Assembly (NCBI RefSeq): GCF_011386835.1
Contig: NC_088800.1
Span: 13,788,572-13,852,571, forward strand
From: Chrysemys picta bellii
Lineage: Eukaryota; Chordata; Testudines; Emydidae
Reading direction: 5' to 3'
Length of the DNA stretch: 64,000 nt
Shown here: positions 1-10,495 of the stretch, in pieces
How the letters are laid out: the number at the start of each line of letters is the position of its first letter
How positions within the stretch are numbered: the stretch's first letter is position 1
Notes under the pieces: generated by a model
Databases searched by the model: none
Told to the model about the DNA's origin: nothing
The model's input: the letters and a program-made list of their open reading frames with translations, nothing else
Made by a program: the position numbers and the translations under genes

Positions 1-1
1 G

Positions 2-787
2 GTATTCTCTAACCCGATGGTCGTTAGGTTCCTCAAGGACTTGGACCAGATGTACCCACAACAGCGTCAACCTGTTCCGACGTGGGATCTCAACCTGGTT
101 CTCTCCAAGCTCACAGGTCCTCCATTCGAGCCACTGGCCACCTGTTCACTTCTGTACCTATCCTGGAAGACAGCCTTCCTCGTAGCCATCACCTCAGCAA
201 GGCGCGTTTCTGAACTCAGGGCGCTTACATCCGAGCCCCCTTACACAGTTTTCCATAAGGATAAAGTGCAGCTTCGTCCACATCCTGCCTTTCTTCCTAA
301 GGTGGTTTCTCCGTTTCACATCAATCAGGATATATTTCTCCCGGTCTTTCATCCTAAGCCACATGCTACTCGCCAGGATCAACATTTGCATTCTCTGGAC
401 GTACGCAGGGCCCTGGCTTTCTATATTGACCGCACAAGACACTTTAGAAAGACGATGCAACTCTTTGTTGCGGTGGCCGACCGAATGAAAGGCTTACCGG
501 TCTCCTCACAACGCCTATCCTCCTGGATCACGTCTTGCATCCGGACTTGCTATGACCTGGCAGGTGTCTCGACACCACACCTCACCGCTCATTCCACGAG
601 GGCCCAAGCTTCCTCGACTGCTTTCCTGGCTCAAGTTCCAATCCAGGACATTTGTAGAGCTGCAGTTTGGTCATCAGTCCACACATTTACAGCTCACTAT
701 GCACTAGTGCAGCAGTCCAGGGACGATGCTGCATTTGGATCAGCAGTTTTGCACACAGCAATGTCTCACTCCGACCCCACCACCTAA
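2..787 (+). CDS. DIRS tyrosine recombinase (integrase), 5'-partial
   Basis: The frame is open from position 2; the first Met is at 17 and the stop TAA is at 785-787, so the start is not the true one. The product would cut and rejoin DNA through a tyrosine to integrate a circular DNA copy of the retrotransposon. Counting from the Met at 17, the family signature is complete: an Arg in RRVSEL at residue 63, the H-x-x-R box HSTR at 192-195, Trp218, His222, and the nucleophile Tyr228 in the context HTFTAHY. The frame has no stop or visible frameshift over 256 residues, and the spacing fits a full C-terminal catalytic domain. The frame ends about 20 bases before the internal complementary region. 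The family is recognised from motifs; activity is not shown. Confidence 0.85.
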   Translation, partial: VFSNPMVVRFLKDLDQMYPQQRQPVPTWDLNLVLSKLTGPPFEPLATCSLLYLSWKTAFLVAITSARRVSELRALTSEPPYTVFHKDKVQLRPHPAFLPKVVSPFHINQDIFLPVFHPKPHATRQDQHLHSLDVRRALAFYIDRTRHFRKTMQLFVAVADRMKGLPVSSQRLSSWITSCIRTCYDLAGVSTPHLTAHSTRAQASSTAFLAQVPIQDICRAAVWSSVHTFTAHYALVQQSRDDAAFGSAVLHTAMSHSDPTT

Positions 788-846
788 GTTGGGCTTGGGA
801 GTCACCTAATTGGAATCGATATGAGCAAGCACTCGAAGAAGAAAAG

Positions 847-903
847 ACGGTTACTCACCGTTGTAACTGTTGTTCTTCGAGATGTGTTGCTCATATCCAT
901 TCC
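847..903 (-). repeat. DIRS internal complementary region
   Basis: This 57-base stretch is the exact reverse complement of 1092-1148 and lies 60 bases after the recombinase stop. A weaker copy in the opposite orientation directly precedes it at 806-844. In DIRS elements such a segment pairs with the terminal repeats during replication. Confidence 0.8.
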
Positions 904-1091
904 AAACCCGCCCCCCGTCCCCACTGTCGGAGTAGCCGGCAAGAAGGAACTGAGGGGGCGCCGGGTCGGCTGGGGTATATATCCAGCGCCATGAAGGCGC
1001 CACTCTAGGGGGCTCCACAGCCGACCCGCCGGTGTTGCTAGGGTAGAAAATTCTCCGACGATCGTGCACGCGGCGCGCGCACACCCTAATT

Positions 1092-1148
1092 GGAATGGAT
1101 ATGAGCAACACATCTCGAAGAACAACAGTTACAACGGTGAGTAACCGT
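1092..1148 (+). repeat. DIRS right terminal repeat
   Basis: Exact inverted partner of 847-903. It marks the right end of the element, after which the sequence becomes ordinary AT-rich DNA. Confidence 0.8.
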
Positions 1149-1152
1149 CTTT

Positions 1153-1380
1153 TTTGTTTGGTTTAGATTTGGTTGATATTTTGAGAGAAGATTTAGGGTC
1201 AGGTTGTGGGCAGAAGTTTCAGCCTGATCCCATTTTTTTAATTAAAAATATTTGCATCCTTAATTCTAAAGTTGTCTCTGATCGCAGAGACCTCATGTAT
1301 TTCCATCATAAATCTGATCACCTTCTGCTCCCAGTGCAAGGCACATTCCTCTGATCCTGTGTTCATTAACATATATATAT
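1153..1380. other. Short unique AT-rich spacer
   Basis: Lies between the DIRS end and a solo LTR and ends in an (AT)n tract. No gene or repeat recognised. Confidence 0.5.
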
Positions 1381-2071
1381 TGTGACAAAGTTCCTCCTCT
1401 ACCTTGTTGGGTCCTGCGCTTATTGATGGATTTGCTCACCTCACAGATTCACCATGTGGGTCAGGTAACAGCCCAGAGACCTTCCCCTCTGGTAGAAACC
1501 ACAGTCCAGGTCAATTCCTCCTGTGTCTGATCAGGAGTTGGGAGGTTTAGGCGGAACCCAGGCCTGCCCTCTACTCCGGGTTCCAGCCCAGAGCCCTGTG
1601 GACTGCAGCTGTCTAGAGTGCCTCCTGGTACAGCTGCATGACAGCTACAACTCCCTGGGCTACTTCCCCATGGCCTCCTCCCAACACCTTCTTTACCCTC
1701 ACCTCAGGACCTTTCTCCTGGTGTTTGATAATGCTTGTACTCCTCAGTCTTCCAGCAATATGTCTTCTCACTCTCAGCTCCTTGTGCCTCTTGCTCCCAG
1801 CTCCTCACAGGCACACCACAAACTGAAGTGAGGTCCTTTTTAAACTCAGGTGCCCTGATTAGCTAGCCTGTCCTAATTGATTCTAGCAGTTTCTTAATTG
1901 GCTCCAGGTGTCTTAATTTTCCTGCCTGTCTTAACTGGTTCTAGCAGGTTCCTGATTACACTAGTGCAGCCCCTGCTCTTGTCACTCAGGGAACAGAAAA
2001 CTACTCATCCAGTGACCAGTATATTTGCCCTCTACCAGACTCCTGTACCCCACTCGTCTGGGTCTGTCACA
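1381..2071. mobile_element. Solo LTR of an LTR retroelement
   Basis: The 691-bp segment starts TGTGACA and ends TGTCACA, a perfect 7-base inverted terminal repeat with the TG...CA ends typical of LTRs. AT dinucleotide runs lie on both sides (about 1370-1380 and 2072-2081), so a short AT target duplication is plausible but cannot be told from the simple repeat. No primer-binding site, polypurine tract or internal coding region follows, so this is a solo LTR. The sequence is familiar to me as a common turtle LTR, but I cannot say whether it is Gypsy-like or retrovirus-like. Strand is not assigned. Confidence 0.7.
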
Positions 2072-2657
2072 ATATATATATACAAATCACTCCATTGTAC
2101 ATACTTCTTACCCTTGGGAGAGGATGAGAGAACAAAACAGGTCAGATATTAGTCATATTGTTTCATACGTTGTTGGGTGGTGCTCAGACACTACCATTAC
2201 GAGCACAGTATAAGAACCTATATAGAACAGAATAAAATAGAATTTCTTCTGGGACGACATTTCTGGCAGCTTTGTTGTGGATTCATCCTGAGAACTCCGA
2301 GGCAACATAAGGCCCTTTTAAGAGGAAATATGGTTATCACAGAAAAGACTCTCTTACAAAGAGAAATCAGTATCCATAGAGCTGCTTTACTCACTTTAAG
2401 GAGCTGATTTTGAAAGGGACCTCAAAGAAGCCTCCCATTTGTTCTGCACCTGCAATTCAAGTATTTGTAGTGCAAATATTTGTAGGTACAATGGATGTAA
2501 TTTAGTCATTTGCCTTAGTTGCTAGTGCAATCAGGTAGTGAGACATCTGCATGGCATCAGTTTCACCAGCACATATTTGCATGTGAAGTTATTCGCTCCT
2601 GCAAAACTTGGGGCACAAAACAGAGATGCAGCTTCTAAAACTCAGTCCATCGGGCCT
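2072..2657. other. Unique sequence with a short old repeat tail
   Basis: About 2170-2235 resembles the 3' tail of an old amniote SINE/LINE (a run containing GGTGGTGCTCAGACACTAC). Nothing else is recognised. Confidence 0.35.
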
Positions 2658-3045
2658 TGTCTACACTGCAGACTTTTGGCGGCAAAGGGCAGCTTTGGGC
2701 GGCAAAACAGTAACGGTCTACACACTGCAATGCCACTTTTGGCCACTAAACAAAACCACCTCGATGAGAGGCGTTAAGCTTTTGGTGGCAAAGTTAAAAT
2801 GACAAAGCATCAGTGTAGGTGCTGCCGTTCATTATATCGCCAGAACTGGCCTCCCCCAGTATCCCACAATGCCCGCCGTGACTGCTCTGCTCATTGTTTT
2901 GAACTTGGCTGCCCTGGAGGCTTGCACCCCTCCCCTTTCAAGGGTCCCTGAAGTTCTAACAGCTCAGCATGCTGCTCTGCTCTGGGAACAGAGGGCTCTT
3001 GCTCTCTCCCACACTATGAACACAGAGGCAGGCAGGCAGGAGCCA

Positions 3046-3064
3046 GTGTGTGTGTGTGTGTGTG
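3046..3064. repeat. (GT)n microsatellite
   Basis: Perfect GT run of about 9 units inside the DNA transposon. Confidence 0.9.
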
Positions 3065-3232
3065 AGCAAGAGACTGCTGTGCTGTCAAGGAGGGAGGTGG
3101 GGGCCGATGTTGGGGGTGTTCCCCCTCCCCCTGCCTCAGGACTGGTTGCTTTTGGTGGCTGTCTGAACTTAGAGACAGCATGCTGACCCACTCACTCTCC
3201 CCCAATACACACACTGTCTCTGTCTCCCCACT

Positions 3233-3249
3233 ACACACACACACACACT
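3233..3249. repeat. (AC)n microsatellite
   Basis: Short perfect AC run inside the same element. It is complementary in sequence to the GT run at 3046-3064. Confidence 0.85.
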
Positions 3250-3598
3250 CCCTGTCACACACTCTGCCCCCTTCCCCTCCACACACGTCAGTTGAAAAGG
3301 AGCTGCCAATCTAATAGGATGCCCATGGAATGATGGGATTGAGAAACCTGCATTGCTTGACACTGTACCTGCCCCATGAGGCATTACAAACCCTTCCCAA
3401 AGAATCCTGCAGCCAGTGGCACAGTGGGATAACTACTCACAGTGCACTTCTCTCTGTGTCGATGCAAGAGCTGCTAGTGCGGATGTGCTCTGTCGACACA
3501 AGGAGCAGAATGTGGACATGCAGCAGCGGTTTAATTAAAACTCTTTAATTGAAGTGGCATAACTTTTGGAGACAAACATCTGCAGTGTAGACATAGCC

Positions 3599-4602
3599 TA
3601 AACGTCTTGGCCACCCTAAATCTCGTAGCTTCCAAAAGCCTTTAAGCCACTCAGAGATCTATGGGTTCAGTGTGTGGCATTTTGAAATTAAATCTATGGG
3701 GCCAAATCCTCAGTGAGGGCGATGACAATGAAGCCACATGGATTTGCACCAGCTGAGGCTCTCTAGCTCAGAACAACCTGAATGATTTTCAATCTTTATT
3801 CTAAAAAGCAGGGAAGCGTAGCATCAAAGCCAAAATCCTTAAACTTCCTTTATTTTCCCCCCACTCTGCCAGTGATTCAATTACTAAAAGCACCCATCAG
3901 CAATTATGAGAAATCTAATCATCTTACTGTACCAGTCGGGATGATTACTATGTGATATCAATAACATGATCATCATTTTTTAACAGAATCTGTTCTGGAA
4001 CTAGACATTGTAGCCAATTGGCTGATACAAGTTCCAAAGCATATTTTCCAAAGCCCTAGCATTATTCAGAGCCTTAATGGTTTCCAATATTTTTTAATAA
4101 ATACGTTCAACTCAGGTGGGTAGTTGATGGCTCATGTTTTTGCAAGCAGTTCAGTCCGTACAAATTGGAAATGGCATTGACTCTGGAAGCACAGCCTCAG
4201 AAAGGGTGACATCACAGCATTGTACATTTCTGATTGGCTGAAGCCAGGCTGTCACATCCCCCTTGTCCGCCCTCCATCCCCCAAATGCTTTCTTTAGTGA
4301 TGATTTTTACTGAATGTTACAAGTTCATGATGAGGCAGAGTCTGGTGATATGGACTTCACTAGGGCTAATCATGGAGTTAAGGGACGATTCAAAATCTGG
4401 CCCAGTGGCAGCAGAATGGGTAAATTAAGCTTTTGTTGGTACCTCCCCAGCAGAGTTTGGGTATTCAAATGGTTTAGGCCTCTCATTCTGCACACTGGGC
4501 CAGCTCCTCAGCTGGTGTAAACTGGCATAGCTCCATTAACTTAAATATCTAGATTTAGCACAATGTCGTCTGAAAGAGACAAACTCCATTGCACCCGGGC
4601 AA
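3599..4602. other. Unique non-coding stretch
   Basis: AT-rich DNA without long frames or recognised repeats, apart from a possible fragment of an old fold-back repeat at about 3700-3775 (GGGGCCAAATCC). Confidence 0.4.
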
Positions 4603-4902
4603 GGGCACGTCTTCACTACCCGCCGGATCGGCGGGTAGCAATCCATCTATTGGGGATCGACTTATCGCGTCTTCACTAGACGCGATAAAATTGATCCCCA
4701 ATGGCTCTGCCGTCGACTCCGGAAATCGACCGCGGCAAGAGGCGGAAGCGGAGTCGACGGCGGTGGGCAGCGGTCGACTCACCGCCGTCCTCACAGCCAG
4801 GTAAGTCGACCTAAAATACGCAACTTCAGCTACGCTATTCACGTAGCTGAAGTTGCGTATCTTAGGTCGACTCCCCCCTTCCCCCGTAGTGTAGACCTAG
4901 CC
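4603..4902. mobile_element. CpG-rich miniature DNA transposon with serial hairpins
   Basis: The ends GGGCACGTCTTCACTAC and GTAGTGTAGACCTAGCC are inverted, imperfect copies of each other, giving a 300-bp element. Four hairpins follow one another: 4616-4638, about 4650-4701, about 4706-4762, and the strongest at 4805-4871 (30-bp arms, one mismatch, 7-base loop). There is no coding capacity. CpG density is far above its surroundings. The terminal GTCTACACTA-type motif resembles that of the element at 2658-3598. Confidence 0.75.
4805..4871. repeat. Long hairpin in miniature element
   Basis: The arms start GTCGACCTAA and end TTAGGTCGAC around the stem ATACGCAACTTCAGCTACG with the loop CTATTCA. 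There is one A/C mismatch. Confidence 0.9.
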
Positions 4903-7599
4903 ATAGATCCATGCTGGAATCAGAACTCCAGTTCGGCTTTCAGCTGCCATACTGATGGTGGTGCTGTTGCTATCACTCGGGTGCACATTGCCAGACTGAC
5001 AAAGTTTGCCATCAGGTCCTCTGTGTTTCAAAGCTAACTCGCCCAACCCAGCTGTCCTGAAGTGGGAAGAGGATATCAAAGAGTGATGTCAGAGCAAAGC
5101 ATGAGTTCATATCACTACAATGAGAAACACACATGATTCCCATAGATACTCTGGTGTAGTCTTTCGGGTGTTTGTGCTGAAATGTAATCGGAGTAAAAAA
5201 AAAAAAGGGGGGGGAGTATAGAGAAGAAAAAAGGAAAGAAAATGAGTTAGCTGTGGGGATCAGCACCAAGCCTCATAGCTCTTTGTTCAGCGGCTGACTT
5301 GCATCTGTTCAAGTCGGTTTGTTTTATTAATGCTTGCTGGCCTAGAGCTAAGAGAGCGATGTTAAAGATTCAATGTTAGCACAACACTGACATATAGATT
5401 TGTTTTCCATGAGAAAGAAATTAACAGTCACGCGTAAGATTGAACCCGGAGCCTTTGGCTTTTCTGTCCGCCCAGTTTAAGGATTGGCTCAGAGGTGGAG
5501 AATGATACATGTGGATTTATTTGTCTGTCCTATCAGCCTAGAACAGGGTGGAGAGCTTTGGCATGCAGGAAGGTTGGTTAACATCAAGCCAGTGGCCTTC
5601 ATATGAATGAATAATTCTTCTCTCTCTCCTCCCCAAACCTGCCCTTCAGAGAAGAGTTGCTGTAACCTTGGTGGCAATCTGGTGATTTAGGGACCAGAGC
5701 GCTTCCCTCCTGCGCACACATATCAGTTAACCATCGCCGTGCTGGGAGTCGCCTTGCTGCTGCAATTCATTCTTTTAGTGTTTATCGTTTCTCTTGGAAA
5801 CGTGTATAGGGAGGAGAATCTCCCCTTCAAAGCACTAAAGGGCCATTCCTCTTTGTAAAGAGATCTGCACACCCGGCACCTCCCACCTATCTCCCTGTTC
5901 AAAGCTTTAAGACCATGGGTATGGCAACATATTGGGTTACAACTAGGATAGGTTAATAGGATAGGAAAGGGCAGGAAAATTACACACACCTTCAACCCTC
6001 TCCCTGCCAAACAACATCAACAAATCCCCAGACTCCTGACTCTGAACTATTTTTTTATATTCATAAACATGCACTTAACTTTTTTTTCTTTTTTCACATT
6101 TTTGCTGCTGTGTCCGAACTTCCTGGGTCTAGCCAGGGCAGGAACTGGAAGCACTAAAAGATCATAATTAAGGCTTCTCTGGTGCAATACCCAGCTGATC
6201 AGAAACAGAAAGTCCTGGAAAAACTCATGGAAAAAGCTATCATCGGGAGACTTCATTTCTATATTTGCAGACCTAGTGGCTTGGAGAAACACCAGAACTG
6301 TCAGGCACCTGTCTTCTGAACCTTGGGAGGGACTATCCATTATTCCCTTACCAACTCACTTCCCTCTCCCCTCCATTGCTTCCAAATCTGAATGATCTAT
6401 CCTCAGGGAGTGAGAAGGGAGAATTTTATGCAGATTTGAACATTTGCTTTTCTTTAATGATTTAGGTGGGTGTTGCAGTCCCACTGTGACCTTCCTGGGT
6501 CGTCAAGTAGTGTAATAAATACATTAGCAAAATAATAAATTCATTATTCTTAAACCACTCCTAATATCCTTGTCTATTTCTCTTCCTTGTCCAGAATGTA
6601 GCTGTAATCCCACTGCAAGGGGCTTCTAATGGCATCATAATACACAAGTGTTGCTCGAGTCACCAGAACCTCTGAGTTGGAATGGCAGCCTGAATTTATA
6701 TATACCTTTGAAGGGGGAGACTTTAGTTAATATTATATAAAATAGTCATCTCACCAAGTCTTTTTTCTCACCCTTCACTAGTTCCTGCCCCACTCACCAG
6801 TATATCTTCTTTGTCAACTGATTTTGGTCTGGCCTGTCTCTCTCATTCCCGGTTTGAATTTTCATCCCGATTCATCTTCATTCTCATCACCATTTTGACT
6901 TTCAAGGCTATTTAACATCCCAACAGGGATGTAATGAGATTTGCAGACTCTACTTTCCTGCTGCGCCAATCACAGCGACTGGCTAAGTACCTACTCATAG
7001 GAAGGATGGAAACAGCCCATTTTTAGAAGACTATCACAAGTGTTTACAGGTAATAATAAAATGCTTCCCAAGCCTTAATTAATATTAGGGGACAGTGTAG
7101 GCCAGGAGTCTGCATGCTGTCCCTGTATTGATAGTGTCCCCAGTCTGAACAATCTCTCCTCTCCTCCAAATGAAGAAGCCTCACATGCTCCACACTGATC
7201 TAACCAGTGCACCAAGCATCCATTTTTAATCTTGCCAAATCAATTACAAACATTACAGGCTGCAATTACCTCGGGAACTCCTGAAAAACTAATTAGTACA
7301 AGTCCTAACGATGAATTACACCTTTCCTTTGGCTTTATGCAGCAGAATATCTGTGCTCTGAAAGAGCCCACGCATTGCTCAGCCATGGCAAATAGAATCT
7401 TGAGGCAGCTCTGAATTATGTTCCCAGGCCACAGTGTGCTTATCACAGGATGGGCCGCAGTGGGCTGAAAGCCAGGGCACCGACTTGCCCAGGGCTCAGT
7501 TCAGCATTTTAAGTATGTGTTGTAAGATGTAAAAAGTCCTGGACAAGTGTCCCACTGGAATGGAGATCCAATGGGAACCGGCAGAGTTCTATCATTGTC
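4903..7599. other. Unique non-coding stretch
   Basis: About 2.7 kb with only short chance frames. It holds an A-run and G-run junction at about 5201-5217 and pyrimidine tracts near 6070. A possible tRNA-like B box (GATTGAACC, minus sense) is at about 5437. No exon signal was recognised. Confidence 0.4.
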
Positions 7600-7607
7600 A
7601 TCTACAC

Positions 7608-7896
7608 CAGTGGTTCTCAAACTGGGGCCGCCGCTTGTGTAGGGAAAGCCCCTGGCGGGCCGGGCTGGTTTGTTTACCTGCCGGGTCCACAGGTCCGGCC
7701 GATTGCGGCTCCCACTGGCCACAATTCACCGCTCCAGGCCAATGGGGGCTGCGGGAAGCGGCGGCCAGCAAATCCCTTGTCCCACGCCGCTTCCCGCAGC
7801 CCCCATTGGCCTGGAGCAGCAAACCGCAGCCAGTGGGAGCCCAGCCCGCCAGGGGCTTTCCCTACACAAGCAGCGTCCCCAGTTTGAGAACCACTG
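7608..7896. mobile_element. hAT-like miniature element with 20-bp terminal inverted repeats
   Basis: The ends are a perfect 20-base inverted repeat (CAGTGGTTCTCAAACTGGGG). The element is flanked by exact 8-bp duplications ATCTACAC at 7600-7607 and 7897-7904, the size hAT transposases make. The interior is GC-rich and itself close to palindromic, folding about position 7770. There is no transposase frame; apparent frames on both strands are mirror images of the palindrome. The core matches that of 14809-15130 and 57210-57410, which have different termini. Confidence 0.9.
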
Positions 7897-7904
7897 ATCT
7901 ACAC

Positions 7905-10171
7905 CATGGCAATAAAGCAGGCTAACGAGATGGGTCTCTATGCTGGAGACAGCTTGTATTACTGTCCAGCTGACGCTCTCATTCAGTGATGTGAGGATTA
8001 AAAACAGTCCTCCTTGGACATATGGATGGATCAACCTGACCCAGATCTGTGGGGAACCAGGGAAATTAAAGGGAAGAATGGGATGATCTTAAAAATGAAC
8101 TCCATTGCTGAGGCTGAAGATAAGAGACCGTTAGTCAAGCCCCAAAGGGTAGAGTTGATTCAGTAACTATCAAAGTCTAATTCTGGCATTGTATTTCTTC
8201 CAGGAGTGTATGTCGTTTAATTAAAGACACTGTTGGATGCAAGTGTGTCCACTTACACCCTAACAGAAACTTCATGAAAATGTTAAGAGCTGAAGTCTGC
8301 TCTTGGATGGCCACACTCAAGTCTGAAGAATAATTATATTAGATTTAGGTTAAATGTATGTATGACATATATTGTGTCATGGATGTGCCTGGCTCCTTAC
8401 AGAGCAGATAATGGCCTTGTCCCTGCCATGAGGAGCTTCAGTATAGGTCAGGACTGTAACAAATGACAACAGAGGGAAGGCTTGGGGGAATGCAGGAGGA
8501 TGAGGGCAAAGGCAGGATGATCACGGAGAGGCTATTGCATGCATCTTGAGGTGTGCAAAGATTTATTTGTTTGTTGGCAGTTTCCCACAGGGAACCGTTA
8601 ATGTAATCATCATCAGTAATGGACCCTATTCCTCCTCCTAGTCTCCCTTCTTGGTCATGGTGGTTAGCCATCATGGTCCAACTCCTGCTTCTTTGAAGTC
8701 AGTAGAAAAACTTCCATTTACTTCACCAATCAGGCCATAGGTGATGGACTGAGGGGGGAAAAGGCTACTTTTGACTCACTAGAGTAATTCCCCTGAAAGT
8801 TCTGTCAAAATCAAGGTCAGGTAGCAAACCTAAGTGAAAATCACCAAATGAGTAAAAGGGACATCTGCAAGGAGCCAGTTCTCTCCAGCAGTAGACAATA
8901 AAACATGTTTTGCTTTTGATCCAGTCAGTTAAAATATGGATGACTGGGTGACCTGCCAGAAAAGTAAAATGTGACTGCAACATCCCTAGAAATGCCCTGG
9001 GGAGCTCTCTTTCCCCCCTCTGCCTGCATGTATACATGCAGGTAAAGAGTAACTGTTTGCAGAGCATAGATCAGCTGTCACTTCCTTGTACAATGTGTGG
9101 CTGTATTTTATCAACAAGAACGAGAAGTCATATTTTCTTTTGTGGAATTTGGCAGGACAACTGACTTCTGAGGTTTGGTGCCCAGCTGCGATGTAACGAG
9201 GGCAGCAGCTTAAAATGAAGGGTGGGAGGCAACTGAAAGAAACAATCCAGAGTAAAATCGAAAAGCCAGAGAATGTTGACTTGAAGGGAAGCGATGGCCT
9301 TTCCCCCCCCCCACACACACCCTCTTATTAAATCATTGAACATGCAGAATTCTTTCACACAACACAAAGCTCCCTTTTCACAGAAAATAAACAAATATGC
9401 ACACACACAAAAGCAGAGCTAATTAAGATCGAGTCATATCTCAATAAATATGCAAATTAAAAATCAAAACAAAGAAATTCTATTTATCACATCATAAAGT
9501 TGCAAATTGCTGTTGAGGCTCTTGTAGGCTGCAATAGATGAGGTGACGGGGCCATAGGTTTTAAATTAGTAGGCCAGCTAACACGTGCATGTGTTTTCAT
9601 TGTAATAGCTGGTGGCTCACCCTCTGTAGCTATATCGCCCCCTCCCTTCCTCTGTACCATGTCAGCATTCGGTGCTATTAATAAACTATATTTGCCTTCG
9701 AGTTCCCTAATGTAATGTCATCGGCTTTCCCTTCTGTTTACCTTCCATAAGACAATATCATTATTCTTTGGTGAATCTTATCTCTCATCTCTTGCTTTTT
9801 CCAGCCCTTAAAAAAAATGGGATAGGAAAAGACCCCAGTTCTCCGTGCACTAATATACATGCCACCAAGGTTGTTCATTACCATGTCTCACCATGTCATC
9901 TTGCATTCTCTTCTGAGGGAACAGGGATGTGTGATATGGAGAGCAGGCAACTCCTAATGAGTTTGGCCCCTTCGTTAGTGGGATTGTAACCTGCTCCCCA
10001 GCAGGCTACATGTTGCCATCTTTTCGAAGAACCTCTATTCTGCTTGTTTGAACTGATCCATTTGTATTGCTTTGTTTATGGTCTAAGGCACCTACCATAG
10101 ATGGTGAATTATTTGGATGGAAAATTCTGCATAGCAGAGAGATGTGAGGGGAATTGGCTGGTTTGGGGACA
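7905..10171. other. Unique non-coding stretch
   Basis: Contains a possible old repeat tail at about 8395-8450 and a C-run/CA-rich spot at 9303-9320. An AT-rich segment at about 9330-9700 has homeodomain-like TTAAT and TAATT words and little sign of repeats. No exon recognised. Confidence 0.4.
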
Positions 10172-10495
10172 TTAGAACATAAGAACAGCCATACTGCCTC
10201 AGACCAAAGGTCCATCCAGCCCAGTATCCTGTCTACCGACAGTGGCCAATGCCAGGTGCCCCAGAAGGAGTGAACCTAACAGGTAATGATCAAGTGATCA
10301 CTCTCCTGCCATCCATCTCCATCCTCTGATAATCAGAGGTTAGGGACACCATTCCTTACCCATCCTGGCTAATAGCCATTCATGGACTTAACCTCCATGA
10401 ATTTATCTAGTCTCTTTTAAACCCTGTTGTAGTCCTAACCTTCACAACCTCCTCAGGCAAGGAGTTCCAGTAGCTGGCAATGCGACAAAGAGCTT
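10172..10495 (-). mobile_element. CR1 LINE, 3' end
   Basis: Starts with the complement of the CR1 tail (AGAACATAAGAACAGCCATA) and runs through the familiar block CCAATGCCAGGTGCCCCAGA into the end of the CR1 coding region. It is 5'-truncated, as most CR1 copies are, and diverged with small deletions. Confidence 0.88.

Larger units (their letters stand above)
1..1152 (+). mobile_element. 3' end of a DIRS-type (tyrosine recombinase) retrotransposon
   Basis: The element runs in from the left edge, so its gag, reverse transcriptase and RNase H parts would lie outside the window. Three copies of one motif follow the recombinase frame: a degraded direct copy at 806-844, an inverted copy at 847-903, and a direct copy at 1092-1148. 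The last two are exact 57-base reverse complements. This matches the DIRS plan of an internal complementary region next to the right terminal repeat, which replaces LTRs and makes a circular intermediate possible. Between them lies a GC-rich stretch with a TATATAT motif near 977. The 1152 boundary is my estimate from the end of the repeat. Confidence 0.88.
2658..3598. mobile_element. Non-autonomous DNA transposon, possibly Harbinger-type
   Basis: The left end reads GGCCTTGTCTACACTGCAG and the right end CTGCAGTGTAGACATAGCC. These are inverted copies with a few mismatches, which defines an element of about 940 bp. The inside has no transposase frame, holds GT and AC microsatellites, and has purine/pyrimidine-rich stretches. 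This end sequence is common in turtle DNA elements. The 3-bp target duplication is not clear, so the superfamily is a guess. Confidence 0.65.

Noticed and set aside
802..1125. Minus-strand frames over the DIRS end
   Set aside because: They read through the inverted terminal repeats; DIRS has no gene there.
4797..4806. Real splice donor (CCAG/GTAAGT)
   Set aside because: It lies in a miniature transposon with no reading frame before it; kept only as an exonisation possibility.
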